Positions 1-7,950 of a DNA stretch of 64,000 nt are shown piece after piece. The DNA is from Terrabacter sp. Ter38 (lineage in GTDB: Bacteria; Actinomycetota; Actinomycetes; Actinomycetales; Dermatophilaceae). Where the stretch lies: NCBI RefSeq assembly GCF_024519435.1, contig NZ_JALJRZ010000007.1, forward strand, positions 186,001 to 250,000, written 5' to 3'. The notes beneath the pieces are model-generated. The model searched no databases, was not told the DNA's origin, and saw nothing but the letters and a program-made list of their open reading frames with translations. Within the stretch, counting starts at the first letter, position 1, and every line of letters starts with the position of its first letter. The translations under genes and the position numbers were made by a program.

Positions 1-1487
1 GGACGGGTCAGGCCCTCGAGCGCGATCCCGTTGAGGATCATGCCCATGCCGTTCTCGCGGATGCCGAAGTGCAGCGTGCGGCCGAACGGGCCGCCCTTCC
101 ACGTCGACGTCTGCTTCGAGGTGGGGATGAAGGACGGCTGGCCCTCCATCGTCGTGTTGTTGGACTCGGCGAGGTCGGCGGAGCCGCCCCAGAGCTCGGG
201 CATGACATCGGCGATGGCCGTGAGGACCTTGCCGGAGGCGGCGCGCGTCGCGACGCCCTTCTCGTCGGCGGGGAAGGTCGGCATCGCCTTGGCGAGGCCG
301 GCTGGGGCCTGACCCGCGAGGATGCGGTCGAGCAGGGCCGCTCGGTCGGGACTGGCCTTGCGCCACGCCTTGTACGCCTTGTCCCACTCGCGGTGGGCAG
401 CCTTGCCACGCTTGACGACGTCGCGGGCGTGCTTGAGGACGGCGGGTTCGACGACGAAGGTCTTCTTCGGGTCGAAGCCGAGCAGCTCCTTCGTCGCGCT
501 GATCTCCTCGTCTCCGAGGGCCGAGCCGTGGGACTTGCCGGTGTTCTGCTTCGTGGGCGCGGGCCACGCGATGATCGTGTGCAGCACGACGAGGGTCGGC
601 TTGTCCGTCACCCGGTCGCCGGAGCGGATCGCGGCAAGCAGCGCGTCGACGTCCTCGACGTAGGTCGCGCCGTCGGCGTCCTTGCGCCAGTCGACGCGGG
701 CGACGTGCCAGCCGTAGGCCTCGAAGCGCGCCGCGACGTCCTCGCTGAACGCGATGTCGGTGTCGTCCTCGATGGAGATCTGGTTGGCGTCGTAGACGAC
801 GGTGAGGTTGCCGAGCTCCTGGTGGCCCGCGAGGGCGCAGGCCTCGTGGGAGACGCCCTCCTGCATGTCGCCGTCGGAGGCGATGACGTAGACGTGGTGG
901 TCGAAGGGGCTCGTGCCCGGCTTCGCGTCCGGGTCGAAGAGGCCGCGCTGGCGACGCTGCGCCATGGCCATGCCGACGGCCGAGGCGAGGCCCGACCCGA
1001 GCGGGCCGGTCGTGATCTCGACACCGGGGGTGTGGTGGACCTCGGGGTGGCCCGGCGTGAGCGAGCCCCACGTGCGTAGCGACTTGAGGTCGTCGAGCGA
1101 GAGGCCGTAGCCGCTGAGGTAGAGCTGGATGTACTGCGTGAGGCTCGAGTGCCCGCAGGAGAGCACGAACCGGTCGCGCCCGAGCCAGGCCGGGTCGGAC
1201 GGGTCGTGCGTCATGACGTTCTGGTAGAGCAGGTACGCGAGCGGCGCGAGCGACATGGCCGTGCCGGGGTGGCCGTTGCCGACCTTCTGCACGGCGTCGG
1301 CGGCGAGCAGTCGCGTGGTGTCGACCGCGCGGACGTCGAGATCGCTCCAGCCGGCCTTCTTCGCCACGGGCAGCGGCAGACCCGGGTCGCGCTGTGCCAG
1401 CAGGCCCTTCGTCTTCGCGGTCCGCGTGGTGCCGGATCGGGTGGGCTTCTTCGCCTTCGTGGCGGTGCTGGACGCAGCAGTGGGCAC
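1..1487 (-). CDS. tkt: Transketolase, N-terminal part (runs off the window)
   Basis: Thiamine-diphosphate enzyme that moves two-carbon ketol units between sugar phosphates in the non-oxidative pentose phosphate pathway; cytosolic. The minus-strand frame is open from a GTG at 1487 to base 1, giving about 495 of the usual ~700 residues, so the C-terminal end is missing. Visible marks are GNGHPGTAMSLAP near the N-terminus, the cofactor/metal loop SDGDMQEGVSHEA (bases ~840-885) and FGIRENGMGMILNGI near the edge, which opens the pyrimidine-binding domain. The start is chosen for AAGGAGA about 8 nt upstream. About 45 residues rich in Lys, Thr and Ala precede the first conserved block, longer than I would expect for the family. 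It diverges from ctaB. Confidence 0.95.
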   Translation of the reverse strand, partial: MPTAASSTATKAKKPTRSGTTRTAKTKGLLAQRDPGLPLPVAKKAGWSDLDVRAVDTTRLLAADAVQKVGNGHPGTAMSLAPLAYLLYQNVMTHDPSDPAWLGRDRFVLSCGHSSLTQYIQLYLSGYGLSLDDLKSLRTWGSLTPGHPEVHHTPGVEITTGPLGSGLASAVGMAMAQRRQRGLFDPDAKPGTSPFDHHVYVIASDGDMQEGVSHEACALAGHQELGNLTVVYDANQISIEDDTDIAFSEDVAARFEAYGWHVARVDWRKDADGATYVEDVDALLAAIRSGDRVTDKPTLVVLHTIIAWPAPTKQNTGKSHGSALGDEEISATKELLGFDPKKTFVVEPAVLKHARDVVKRGKAAHREWDKAYKAWRKASPDRAALLDRILAGQAPAGLAKAMPTFPADEKGVATRAASGKVLTAIADVMPELWGGSADLAESNNTTMEGQPSFIPTSKQTSTWKGGPFGRTLHFGIRENGMGMILNGIALEGLTR

Positions 1488-1622
1488 GGAACGGGTCTCC
1501 TTCAACAAGGGTTGATCACGTACGGCCACGAGCCTAGTGCCCGCGCTGTTGAGCGACGACACCTCGCCCGGCGGTCGGAACGGCCACCTGTGGTGCGGTG
1601 CCGGCCGTCGGCGGCGACGGTC

Positions 1623-1628
1623 TAGACT
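1623..1628 (+). promoter_or_regulatory. Candidate -10 box of ctaB
   Basis: TAGACT lies 9 nt before the ATG at 1638, inside the 150-base gap between the divergent tkt and ctaB. A transcript starting about 7 nt after this box would have almost no leader. No convincing -35 is seen. Confidence 0.35.
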
Positions 1629-1637
1629 TGCGACGCA

Positions 1638-2651
1638 ATGCTCACGTACCCAGCGGGTCGGAGCGACGTACCAGCGGTGAGGATCTCAGTGACAACGGTG
1701 GACCCCCGCGCCGACCTCTCGGCGCTTCACGGTCCCGACGGCAGTGGGCTGAAGTTCCTCCTCGGGCAGTACGTCTCGCTGATGAAGCCGCGGATCATCG
1801 AGCTGCTCCTCATCACGACGATCCCCGTGATGTTCCTGGCGGAACAGGGCGTGCCCGACCTGTGGCTCGTCGTCGTCACCGTCGTCGGTGGCACGCTGTC
1901 CGCCGGTGCGGCCAACACCCTCAACTGCTACATCGACCGCGACATCGACGCCGTCATGCACCGCACGAGTCGTCGGCCGCTCGTCACCGGCACGGTCAGC
2001 CCACGGAGCGCTCTCGTGTTCGGGGTGGCGCTGGCCGTCGCGTCGACCGTCTGGCTGGGCCAACTCGTCAACTGGCTGAGCGCCTGGCTCGCCCTCGGGG
2101 CGCTGCTCTTCTACGTCTTCGGCTACACGATGCTGCTCAAGCGCCGCACGGCCCAGAACATCGTCTGGGGCGGCGCGGCCGGCTGCATGCCCGTGCTCAT
2201 CGGCTGGTCGGCCGTCACCGACTCGCTCAGCTGGTCGGCGTTCATCCTCTTCATGGTCATCTTCTTCTGGACGCCGCCGCACTACTGGCCGCTGTCGCTG
2301 CGCTACAAGGACGACTACGCCACGGCGCACGTGCCGATGCTGCCGGTCGTCGAGCGCTTCGTCGTCGTCGCGCGCCAGATCGTCGCCTACTCGTGGGCCA
2401 TGGTGCTCACGTCACTGGCGCTCGTGCCGGTCCAGCACGTCGGCTGGGTCTACACCTCTGCCGCCGTGGTCGCCGGGGCGCTCTTCCTCACCGAGGCGCA
2501 CCGCCTCCTCGCCAGGGCGAAGGCCGGTGCGGCCGAGGACGTCCTCAAGCCGATGCGCCTCTTCCACTTCTCGATCACGTACCTCACGGTCCTCTTCGTG
2601 GGAGTCGCGCTCGACCCCATCTGGCACCTGCCGCTGCCGTTCTTCTCCTGA
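1638..2651 (+). CDS. ctaB: Protoheme IX farnesyltransferase (haem O synthase)
   Basis: UbiA-type integral membrane prenyltransferase that adds farnesyl to haem b to make haem O, the precursor of haem a for cytochrome oxidase. The Asp-rich substrate motif [19 protein letters not shown] lies around residues 93-111, and a second conserved loop [19 protein letters not shown] follows, with several hydrophobic segments to the C-terminus. The length (337 residues) is slightly above family norm because of a soluble N-terminus. Two starts are possible: ATG 1638, close behind a TAGACT box, or in-frame GTG 1689 preceded by GTGAGGA, which would give 320 residues. The pathway partner ctaA lies 3 kb away on the other strand. 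Confidence 0.93.
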   Translation: MLTYPAGRSDVPAVRISVTTVDPRADLSALHGPDGSGLKFLLGQYVSLMKPRIIELLLITTIPVMFLAEQGVPDLWLVVVTVVGGTLSAGAANTLNCYIDRDIDAVMHRTSRRPLVTGTVSPRSALVFGVALAVASTVWLGQLVNWLSAWLALGALLFYVFGYTMLLKRRTAQNIVWGGAAGCMPVLIGWSAVTDSLSWSAFILFMVIFFWTPPHYWPLSLRYKDDYATAHVPMLPVVERFVVVARQIVAYSWAMVLTSLALVPVQHVGWVYTSAAVVAGALFLTEAHRLLARAKAGAAEDVLKPMRLFHFSITYLTVLFVGVALDPIWHLPLPFFS

Positions 2652-2696
2652 CCGGGGACCGCGCACTGAGGGGGTAGGCCGTGTGGTGCGGTCAGC
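2649..2696. terminator. Possible bidirectional terminator between convergent ctaB and GNAT-NUDIX
   Basis: The arms CTGACCG (2649-2655) and CGGTCAG (2690-2696) are perfect complements that also contain the two stop codons. GACCGC/GCGGTC (2658-2663, 2689-2694) offers an alternative pairing. The loop is long and there is no T-run, so this is only suggestive. Confidence 0.25.
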
Positions 2697-3705
2697 GGGT
2701 CGGCGTGCCGTCCTCGAGGTAGAGCGTGCCGCCGTCGTGCGCGACCAGCGCATCGAGCAGCCGCTCGTTGTAGGCGGCGACCCGCCCGGTCCAGTCCCCG
2801 GAGCCGACCCAGTGGACGCCGAGGATCTCGCGCTGCTGCAGGTGTGCCCGCTCGACGACGTCGGCGTCGACGGTGCCGAGGTCGAAGACGAAGACCGTCG
2901 CGTCGCCCCATCCGTGCAGGGCGGGGAGCCAGTTGACCGCGAGCAGCGGCCCGGCGGTGACGGTGAGGTCGAGCTCCTCGCGGACCTCGCGGACGACGCA
3001 CGCGGCGGGGGACTCGTGCCGGTCGACGACGCCGCCGGGGAGGTCCCACTCGCGCTTGTAGACCAGCTCGCACAGCAGCAGGTGCCCCGTGCCGGAGCGC
3101 AGGACGCCCTGGGCGATGGCGCGCTTCGTCGGCAGGGTCGAGTCGAGCATCGCCGTGAAGCCCTCGCGGGTGTCCGGATGCGCGTCGTCGCGTCGCCGAC
3201 CGAGCACGAGCGTGTCCTGGCGCACGCCGGCCAGGGTCGCGTTCCCGCGCAGCCGTCCCTCCCGGCGGAGACCGGCTCGCAGAGCGGTGCGCACGGAGGC
3301 CTTGTTGTCCGGGTTGACGTGCGCCTCGACGCGTTCGAGGTCGAGCGCCTCGAAGGCCCATTCGACGAGGAGGCGCACGGCCCGCCACGCGAGACCCTGT
3401 CCGCGATAGGGAGCGAACACCGCCCAGGACAGGACGCCGACACCGGGGTCCTGCACGCGCACGTCGACCGTGCCGGCGGGGCGGCCGCGCCACTGCACGA
3501 GGTAGGTGACCTTGGACCGGTCGGACCACTCGGCGTGGGTGCGCTCGATCCAGGTCCGGTGCTCGGCGGCCGGTGGTTCGACGGCGGGAAAGTCGAACCA
3601 CCGGGCGATCTCGCGGTCGTGGAGGGGACGGGTCTCGTCGCTGTCGTCGGTCGTCCACGGCCGCAGCACGAGCTCGCCCTCACGGAGCGTCGGCTGGTCG
3701 ATCAC
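2692..3705 (-). CDS. GNAT acetyltransferase-NUDIX hydrolase fusion
   Basis: Two enzyme domains in one 337-residue chain. Residues ~8-168 are a RimJ/RimL-like GNAT acetyltransferase (N-terminal LREGELVLRPW, acetyl-CoA loop RGQGLA around 101, then HVNPDNKASVRTALRAGLRR). Residues ~192-330 are a NUDIX hydrolase whose box reads GGVVDRHE-x7-REVREELDL (about 224-247), matching Gx5Ex7REUxEExGU except for Asp where the last Gly usually is. A protein or small-molecule acetyl acceptor and a nucleoside-diphosphate-type substrate are expected from the families, but neither can be named from sequence. It begins at a GTG 6 nt behind a TAGGCT box. It is convergent with ctaB and lies just downstream of the histidine kinase. 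Confidence 0.88.
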   Translation of the reverse strand: MIDQPTLREGELVLRPWTTDDSDETRPLHDREIARWFDFPAVEPPAAEHRTWIERTHAEWSDRSKVTYLVQWRGRPAGTVDVRVQDPGVGVLSWAVFAPYRGQGLAWRAVRLLVEWAFEALDLERVEAHVNPDNKASVRTALRAGLRREGRLRGNATLAGVRQDTLVLGRRRDDAHPDTREGFTAMLDSTLPTKRAIAQGVLRSGTGHLLLCELVYKREWDLPGGVVDRHESPAACVVREVREELDLTVTAGPLLAVNWLPALHGWGDATVFVFDLGTVDADVVERAHLQQREILGVHWVGSGDWTGRVAAYNERLLDALVAHDGGTLYLEDGTPTR

Positions 3706-3711
3706 CTCCCC

Positions 3712-3717
3712 AGCCTA
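3712..3717 (-). promoter_or_regulatory. -10 box of a leaderless promoter for the GNAT-NUDIX gene
   Basis: AGCCTA on the plus strand reads TAGGCT on the minus strand, with exactly 6 nt (GGGGAG) before the GTG start at 3705. The same box and spacing are found before the response regulator at 5462. The spacer also resembles a ribosome binding site but sits too close to the start to act as one. Confidence 0.5.
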
Positions 3718-4755
3718 GGGATGACCGCCGGGCACGGGCTCGCCGAGGGGTCCGGCGAGGGGCAGCGCCAGCTCGAACCGGCAGCCGGGGCCGGAGTTGG
3801 CCACGGTCACGTCGCCCCCGTGGGCCCGGGCGATCCCGCGCGCGACGGCGAGGCCGAGGCCGGCGCCCACGCCCGCAGCCGGCGTGCGCGCACTCGTTCC
3901 GCGCCAGCCCGGGTCGAAGAGCCGGTCGAGCTCGTCGGGAGGTATGCCGCCGCAGCCGTCCGCGACGCTGACGCGAGCGACGTCGTGGTCGGCGGTGAGG
4001 GAGATGTCGACCTGGCCGCCGGGGTCCGTGTGGGTCAGCGCGTTCGTGACGAGGTTGGCGAGGGCGCGCGAGACCTCACCGGCATCGGCCGAGGCCGTGA
4101 CGGACTCGGCCGGGGCTGACCCGCCCACGTGCACCCCCCGGCGATCCGCGAGGACGCGTGCAGACGCGAGGGCGTCGGACACGAGGTCGCCGAGGTCCAC
4201 GGGTGCGCGGTCGAGTCGCAGGGTGCCGGACTGCAGTCGCGACAGCGCGAGGAGCCCCCCGACCATGTCGGACATGCGGTCGGCCTCGGACCGGATGCGT
4301 GCGGGATAGCTGCCGTCGGCGGGGGCGTGGCCGTCCTCGATCGCCTCGGCCATCGCGCGGATGCCGGCGAGCGGGGTGCGCAGGTCGTGCGACACCCAGG
4401 CGACGAGCTCGCGGCGGCTCTCCTCGACCTGTCGGTCGCGGTCGCGCTCGGCGGCCTCCTCGGCGGAGGCGCGCATCAGCTCCTGCACGCGCCGGGCGAT
4501 GAGCCAGCCGAAGACCGCCGCGATGGGCAGGGAGGTCGCCGTCACGACGAGGACCACGGCCTGGTCGTGCTCGTTGATGAACATCGCGTGCGCCGTGACG
4601 ACCACGCCGAGGGCGACGCTGAGGATGACGACGACGGGTGCCAGCACCGCGGCTGCGACGAGCGAGCGGGACGCGAGCGCCCGGACGACGAGCGCCCCGA
4701 CCGTCCCGACGGCGACCGCCGCGAGCGCGGCCAGCAGGGCTGCCTCGGCGATCAC
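3715..4755 (-). CDS. Sensor histidine kinase
   Basis: Membrane sensor kinase of a two-component pair. Hydrophobic stretches around residues 1-25, 31-55 and 66-88 form the membrane part with almost no extracytoplasmic domain. A HAMP-like linker leads to the H-box ELVAWVSHDLRTPLAG (phospho-His near residue 123). The N-box is ANLVTNALTHTD, followed by a divergent G1 box (ADGCGGIPPDELDRLF) and GAGLGLAVARG. The start is placed at GTG 4755 because it overlaps the TGA of the response regulator as GTGA, which implies translational coupling; the frame stays open further upstream only inside that gene. The small sensor part suggests it reads a membrane or cytoplasmic cue. The signal is unknown. Confidence 0.9.
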   Translation of the reverse strand: MIAEAALLAALAAVAVGTVGALVVRALASRSLVAAAVLAPVVVILSVALGVVVTAHAMFINEHDQAVVLVVTATSLPIAAVFGWLIARRVQELMRASAEEAAERDRDRQVEESRRELVAWVSHDLRTPLAGIRAMAEAIEDGHAPADGSYPARIRSEADRMSDMVGGLLALSRLQSGTLRLDRAPVDLGDLVSDALASARVLADRRGVHVGGSAPAESVTASADAGEVSRALANLVTNALTHTDPGGQVDISLTADHDVARVSVADGCGGIPPDELDRLFDPGWRGTSARTPAAGVGAGLGLAVARGIARAHGGDVTVANSGPGCRFELALPLAGPLGEPVPGGHP

Positions 4756-5462
4756 GTCCCGACCGCCGATGCGGGGGCCGCGCCGTCCCACCGGTAGCCG
4801 ACCCCCCACACGGTCTGGAGCCGCACGGGTCGCGCCGGGTCGGTCTCCACCTTCTCGCGCAGCCGGCGTACGTGGACGGTGACCGTCGACTCGTCGCCGT
4901 ACTCCCAGCCCCACACCTGCTCCATCAGCTCGCGTCTGGAGAACGCGGTGCCCGGGTGGGCCATGAGGTGGGAGAGCAGGTCGAACTCGCGGCTGGTCAG
5001 GGCGAGCAGACCGTCGGCGAGCCAGGCCTGGTGGCGTCGGGTGTCGACGCGCAGGTCGTCGTCGACGAGCGTCGTCGTAGCGGGCGGTGCGGCGGGCGGT
5101 GCGGCACGGCGCAGGATCGACTGGATGCGCAGCACGAGCTCACGGCTGCTGAACGGCTTGGTCACATAGTCGTCCGCACCGATCTCGAGGCCGAGGACCC
5201 GGTCGGACTCCTCGCCCCGCGCGGTCAGCATGACGACCGGCAGGTCGCCGCGCTCGGCGCGCAGCCGGCGGAAGACCTCGAGGCCGTTGAGGCCGGGGAG
5301 GGTGAGGTCGAGCACGACGAGGTCGGGGGCGCGGTCGCGGGCCACGGTCAGCGCCGCAGGGCCGTCCTGCGCCTCGAGGACGTCGAGCCCGGCGCGGGTC
5401 AGGTAGCCGGAGACGACCTCGCGCAGCGTGGGGTCGTCGTCGACGACGAGGACGGTGGGCAC
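4752..5462 (-). CDS. Response regulator, OmpR/PhoB family
   Basis: DNA-binding partner of the kinase that follows it. The receiver domain (1-118) shows the acidic pocket VVDDD, phospho-acceptor Asp52 in VVLDLTLPG, Thr80 in VMLTA and Lys102 in DYVTKPFS. The C-terminal winged helix (about 135-230) has the typical TSREFDLLSHLM and VTVHVRRLREKVE blocks and ends in an RLQTVWGVGYRW wing. The GTG start at 5462 lies 6 nt behind a TAGGCT box, so the mRNA is probably leaderless. The stop overlaps the kinase start by 4 nt. ctaA lies upstream on the same strand after a 75-base gap, but the promoter here argues for a separate transcript. Confidence 0.95.
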   Translation of the reverse strand: MPTVLVVDDDPTLREVVSGYLTRAGLDVLEAQDGPAALTVARDRAPDLVVLDLTLPGLNGLEVFRRLRAERGDLPVVMLTARGEESDRVLGLEIGADDYVTKPFSSRELVLRIQSILRRAAPPAAPPATTTLVDDDLRVDTRRHQAWLADGLLALTSREFDLLSHLMAHPGTAFSRRELMEQVWGWEYGDESTVTVHVRRLREKVETDPARPVRLQTVWGVGYRWDGAAPASAVGT

Positions 5463-5468
5463 GTCCCC

Positions 5469-5474
5469 AGCCTA
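5469..5474 (-). promoter_or_regulatory. -10 box of a leaderless promoter for the two-component pair
   Basis: The minus strand reads TAGGCT, 6 nt (GGGGAC) before GTG 5462, the same layout as at 3712-3717. The flanking bases AGCCTAGG form a small palindrome that both sites share in part. Confidence 0.5.
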
Positions 5475-5537
5475 GGCAGCGACGGGCCCTTGGCGACGGC
5501 GAAAGTCCTTGCGGTCCGGTGACGTCCCGGACTGTCG

Positions 5538-6503
5538 TCAGACCGGATGGCGCCTCGTCGCGAGGACGCCGAAGGTCAGGGCGACGACGAGCAGGCTGGC
5601 CCCGAGCATGTGGAGCAGCACCAGCAGCTCGGGCAGCTTCGTGAAGTACTGGACGTAGCCGATGAGTCCCTGCGCGAGGGTGACGACGAGCACCATGGTC
5701 CAGGCGCGGCGGGCCTCGTCGGTGGTCGCCGTGATGCGAACGGCCACGAGGGTCGCGATGACGAGACCGCAGAAGAGCATGACGGCGTCGGCGTGCATCC
5801 ACGAGACGAACCGCGGGTCGAAGCCCGTGCGAGCGGGCCGGTCGGCGTCGCCCGAGTGCGGCCCCGAGCCGGTGACGATCGTGCCGAGGAGCAGCACGAC
5901 CGCGCCGACGGCGCTCGTGCCGAGGGCGAGCGTCCGCGCGAGCGGGTGCACGACGAGCTCACCCGGGCCGGAGACGTCGTCGCGGGCGCCACGCACGAGC
6001 ATCGTCGACAAGGACACGAGGACCATCGAGAGCAGGAAGTGCGACATGACGGTCCACGGGTTGAGGCCCGTGAGGACGGTGATGCCGCCGAGCACGGCCT
6101 GCGCGGGGATGCCGGCCAGGACGCCGATGGCGACCCGGTGGAGCCGCCGGCGCTCCGGCCAGTGCGTCAGCACGGCCCAGAGCGAGGCGAGGGCGAGCAC
6201 CGTGACGACGCTCGTCAACGTGCGGTTGCCGAACTCGACGAGATCGTGGAACTCGCTCTCGGGCGTCCGGACGGGGGTGAACGAGCCGGGTTGGCACTCC
6301 GGCCACGTGCTGCACCCGAGACCGCTGCCCGTGAGGCGCACGATGCCGCCGGTGACGACGATGCCGACCTCGCCGACGAGGTTGGCGAGCAGCAGGGGCC
6401 GCACCCAGGTGGGCCGGACGGCGGGGAGCCGGCCGGTGGCCCGGGCGAGACGGCTCGCGCCTGTCACGGGGGCGTCATCGGTCACGGGAGGCGTGGAGGA
6501 CAC
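5538..6503 (-). CDS. ctaA: Haem A synthase (COX15/CtaA family)
   Basis: Integral membrane mono-oxygenase-type enzyme that oxidises the C8 methyl of haem O to give haem A for the aa3 oxidase. The 321-residue protein has about eight hydrophobic helices in two repeats. The family signature TGGIVRLTGSGLGCSTWPEC (51-70) carries the loop Cys pair (64 and 70), and EFGNRTLTSVV and VMSHFLLSMVLVSL supply expected helix and haem-ligand regions. The start is a GTG at 6503, 6 nt behind TACCCT. It works with ctaB (1638-2651) and the SURF1 protein (37226-38026). Confidence 0.92.
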   Translation of the reverse strand: MSSTPPVTDDAPVTGASRLARATGRLPAVRPTWVRPLLLANLVGEVGIVVTGGIVRLTGSGLGCSTWPECQPGSFTPVRTPESEFHDLVEFGNRTLTSVVTVLALASLWAVLTHWPERRRLHRVAIGVLAGIPAQAVLGGITVLTGLNPWTVMSHFLLSMVLVSLSTMLVRGARDDVSGPGELVVHPLARTLALGTSAVGAVVLLLGTIVTGSGPHSGDADRPARTGFDPRFVSWMHADAVMLFCGLVIATLVAVRITATTDEARRAWTMVLVVTLAQGLIGYVQYFTKLPELLVLLHMLGASLLVVALTFGVLATRRHPV

Positions 6504-6509
6504 CCCGCA

Positions 6510-6539
6510 AGGGTATGCCGCCGAGCCGGGTCACCCGGC
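6510..6539 (-). promoter_or_regulatory. ctaA promoter: leaderless -10 box and upstream palindrome
   Basis: On the minus strand TACCCT (6510-6515) is followed by 6 nt (TGCGGG) and the GTG start of ctaA. Immediately upstream is a perfect 15-base palindrome, GCCGGGT-C-ACCCGGC (6525-6539), placed where a repressor would block RNA polymerase. A copy of the recurrent GTATGCC word (6513-6519) overlaps the box. The binding protein is unknown. Confidence 0.45.
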
Positions 6540-6610
6540 ATCGCCCCGGGTCGTCGGCACCGTGAGGACGGGCTGTCCCTCGCGACCGGGACGGGTGCCT
6601 GCGTGCCGGG

Positions 6611-7093
6611 TCAGGCCAGGTCGTTCCAGACCACGAGGGATCCCGCGTGACCGGCCAGCACGACGGCGACGATCGCGGCCACGGCCGAGAGCACGACGAA
6701 GGTGCCGATGAGGACGTCGAACGCATGCCCCTGCGGTGACTCCTCCTCCGGCGGTCGGACGAACCACAGGGCCACGAGCGTGAGGACCATGAAGAGCAGG
6801 CAGATGAGCTTGGCGCGGTCGCCCCACTCGGTGTGGTTGCTCAGCAGCTCGAGGTCCGTCGTGCTCGCACGCACCCGCACCACGCGTCGCTGCAGCGCCT
6901 CGCCGCTCTCCGCCGCGACGTACGCCGAGGCGCCCGAGATGATCGCCCCCGCAGCGGTCGGCCAACGCAGCAGCCGCCGCCACCCGGGGCGCACGACGTA
7001 GGCGATCGCGCACAGCGCCGAGAGGGGGACGAGCACGACGACCGCGTGGATCACGAGAGCGTGCATCGGGAGACCGAAGATGTAGTCGAACAC
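6611..7093 (-). CDS. DUF2231-type membrane protein
   Basis: A 160-residue membrane protein with four hydrophobic segments (about 8-34, 40-62, 90-110 and 128-152). The N-terminal GLPMHALVIHAVVVLVPLSA matches the 'MHPhvVHFPia' opening of DUF2231 proteins, whose in-membrane His residues suggest a haem- or redox-linked role that has not been proven. The start is GTG 7093, 4 nt after GGAGG; the open frame continues upstream but has no site to match. It lies between the ABC permease and ctaA on the same strand, so a link with haem or oxidase biogenesis is possible from context only. Confidence 0.75.
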   Translation of the reverse strand: MFDYIFGLPMHALVIHAVVVLVPLSALCAIAYVVRPGWRRLLRWPTAAGAIISGASAYVAAESGEALQRRVVRVRASTTDLELLSNHTEWGDRAKLICLLFMVLTLVALWFVRPPEEESPQGHAFDVLIGTFVVLSAVAAIVAVVLAGHAGSLVVWNDLA

Positions 7094-7170
7094 GTCGCCT
7101 CCAGGCCGGTGGGGGTCGTGGGGGTGGTGCGGCTTCGTCGTGCGGCCGTGCCGCGTCCAGTCTCGTCCGC

Positions 7171-7950
7171 TCAGTCGTCGAAGCGGAACAGACGCGCCGC
7201 CAGGACCGTGGCGATCAGTCCCCACGCGAGGACGACCCCGAGCGCGAGAAGGTTCAGCTGTCCGTCCACCAGGGCCGATCGGAGCCCGTCGGCCAGGCCT
7301 GCCGACGGCAGGAGCGCGACGACGTGCGACACCCCTGCCGGCAGCTCGCTCCGCGGGACGACGACACCCCCCACCGCGAGGAGCAGCACCCACACGAGGT
7401 TGGCGATCGCGAGCACCGCCTCCGCACGCAGGGTCCCCGCGAGCAGGAGCGCCAGGGCCACGAAGGCCCACGTGCCGAGGACGACGAAGAGGACGGCATA
7501 CGCGATCCCGGCCACCTCCGGTCGCCACCCGAGCGCGAGGCCGAGCCCGGCGATGACGCCGATCTGGATCGCCTCGACGGTCAGCGTGGCCGCCACCTTC
7601 GCCGCGACGAGCCCACCCCGCCCGAGCGGGGTGACGCCGAGGTAGCGCAGGACGGCGTAGCGACGGTCGAAGCCGGTCGAGATCGCCTGGGAGGTGAACG
7701 CGGCCGAGATGACGCAGAGGGCGATGACGCCCGGTGTGGCCACGTCGATGCGCGTGCCCGGGCCGAGCGACGGCGAGGTGGTGACGCTGAGGCCGACGAG
7801 GGCCAGGGCCGGCAGGACGAGCGAGACGAGCAGCTGCTCGCCGTTGCGCAGCAGGCTGCCCACCTCGAAGCGGGCCTGGGCGAGCACCCGGCGGCGAGGA
7901 GCAGCCGCTCGAGCGGCGGTCGGCGTCGTCGGGCTGGCTGAGGTGCTCAC
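7171..7950 (-). CDS. ABC transporter permease
   Basis: Membrane half of an ABC-2-type exporter, 259 residues with six predicted hydrophobic segments after a cytoplasmic N-terminal stretch (ARFEVGSLLRNGEQLLVSLV). The conserved DRRYAVLRYLGVTPLGRGGL loop between early helices is typical of this permease type. It starts at GTG 7950, overlapping the TGA of the ATPase gene as GTGA, so the two subunits are likely made in a fixed ratio. The substrate is not evident. ABC-2 pairs next to ctaA and the suf cluster are, as I recall, a recurrent actinobacterial neighbourhood, which favours a housekeeping rather than a drug-resistance role. Confidence 0.87.
   Translation of the reverse strand: MSTSASPTTPTAARAAAPRRRVLAQARFEVGSLLRNGEQLLVSLVLPALALVGLSVTTSPSLGPGTRIDVATPGVIALCVISAAFTSQAISTGFDRRYAVLRYLGVTPLGRGGLVAAKVAATLTVEAIQIGVIAGLGLALGWRPEVAGIAYAVLFVVLGTWAFVALALLLAGTLRAEAVLAIANLVWVLLLAVGGVVVPRSELPAGVSHVVALLPSAGLADGLRSALVDGQLNLLALGVVLAWGLIATVLAARLFRFDD

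Noticed and set aside
69-1079. Long plus-strand open frame (336 codons) over the transketolase
   Set aside because: Antisense shadow: the minus strand encodes transketolase with conserved motifs, and the plus frame has the Gly/Val/Arg/Asp-rich composition produced by reading GC-rich codons backwards.
2527-4119. Plus-strand open frame of 530 codons across the GNAT-NUDIX and kinase genes
   Set aside because: It spans two well-supported minus-strand genes with motifs and has no recognisable domain itself.
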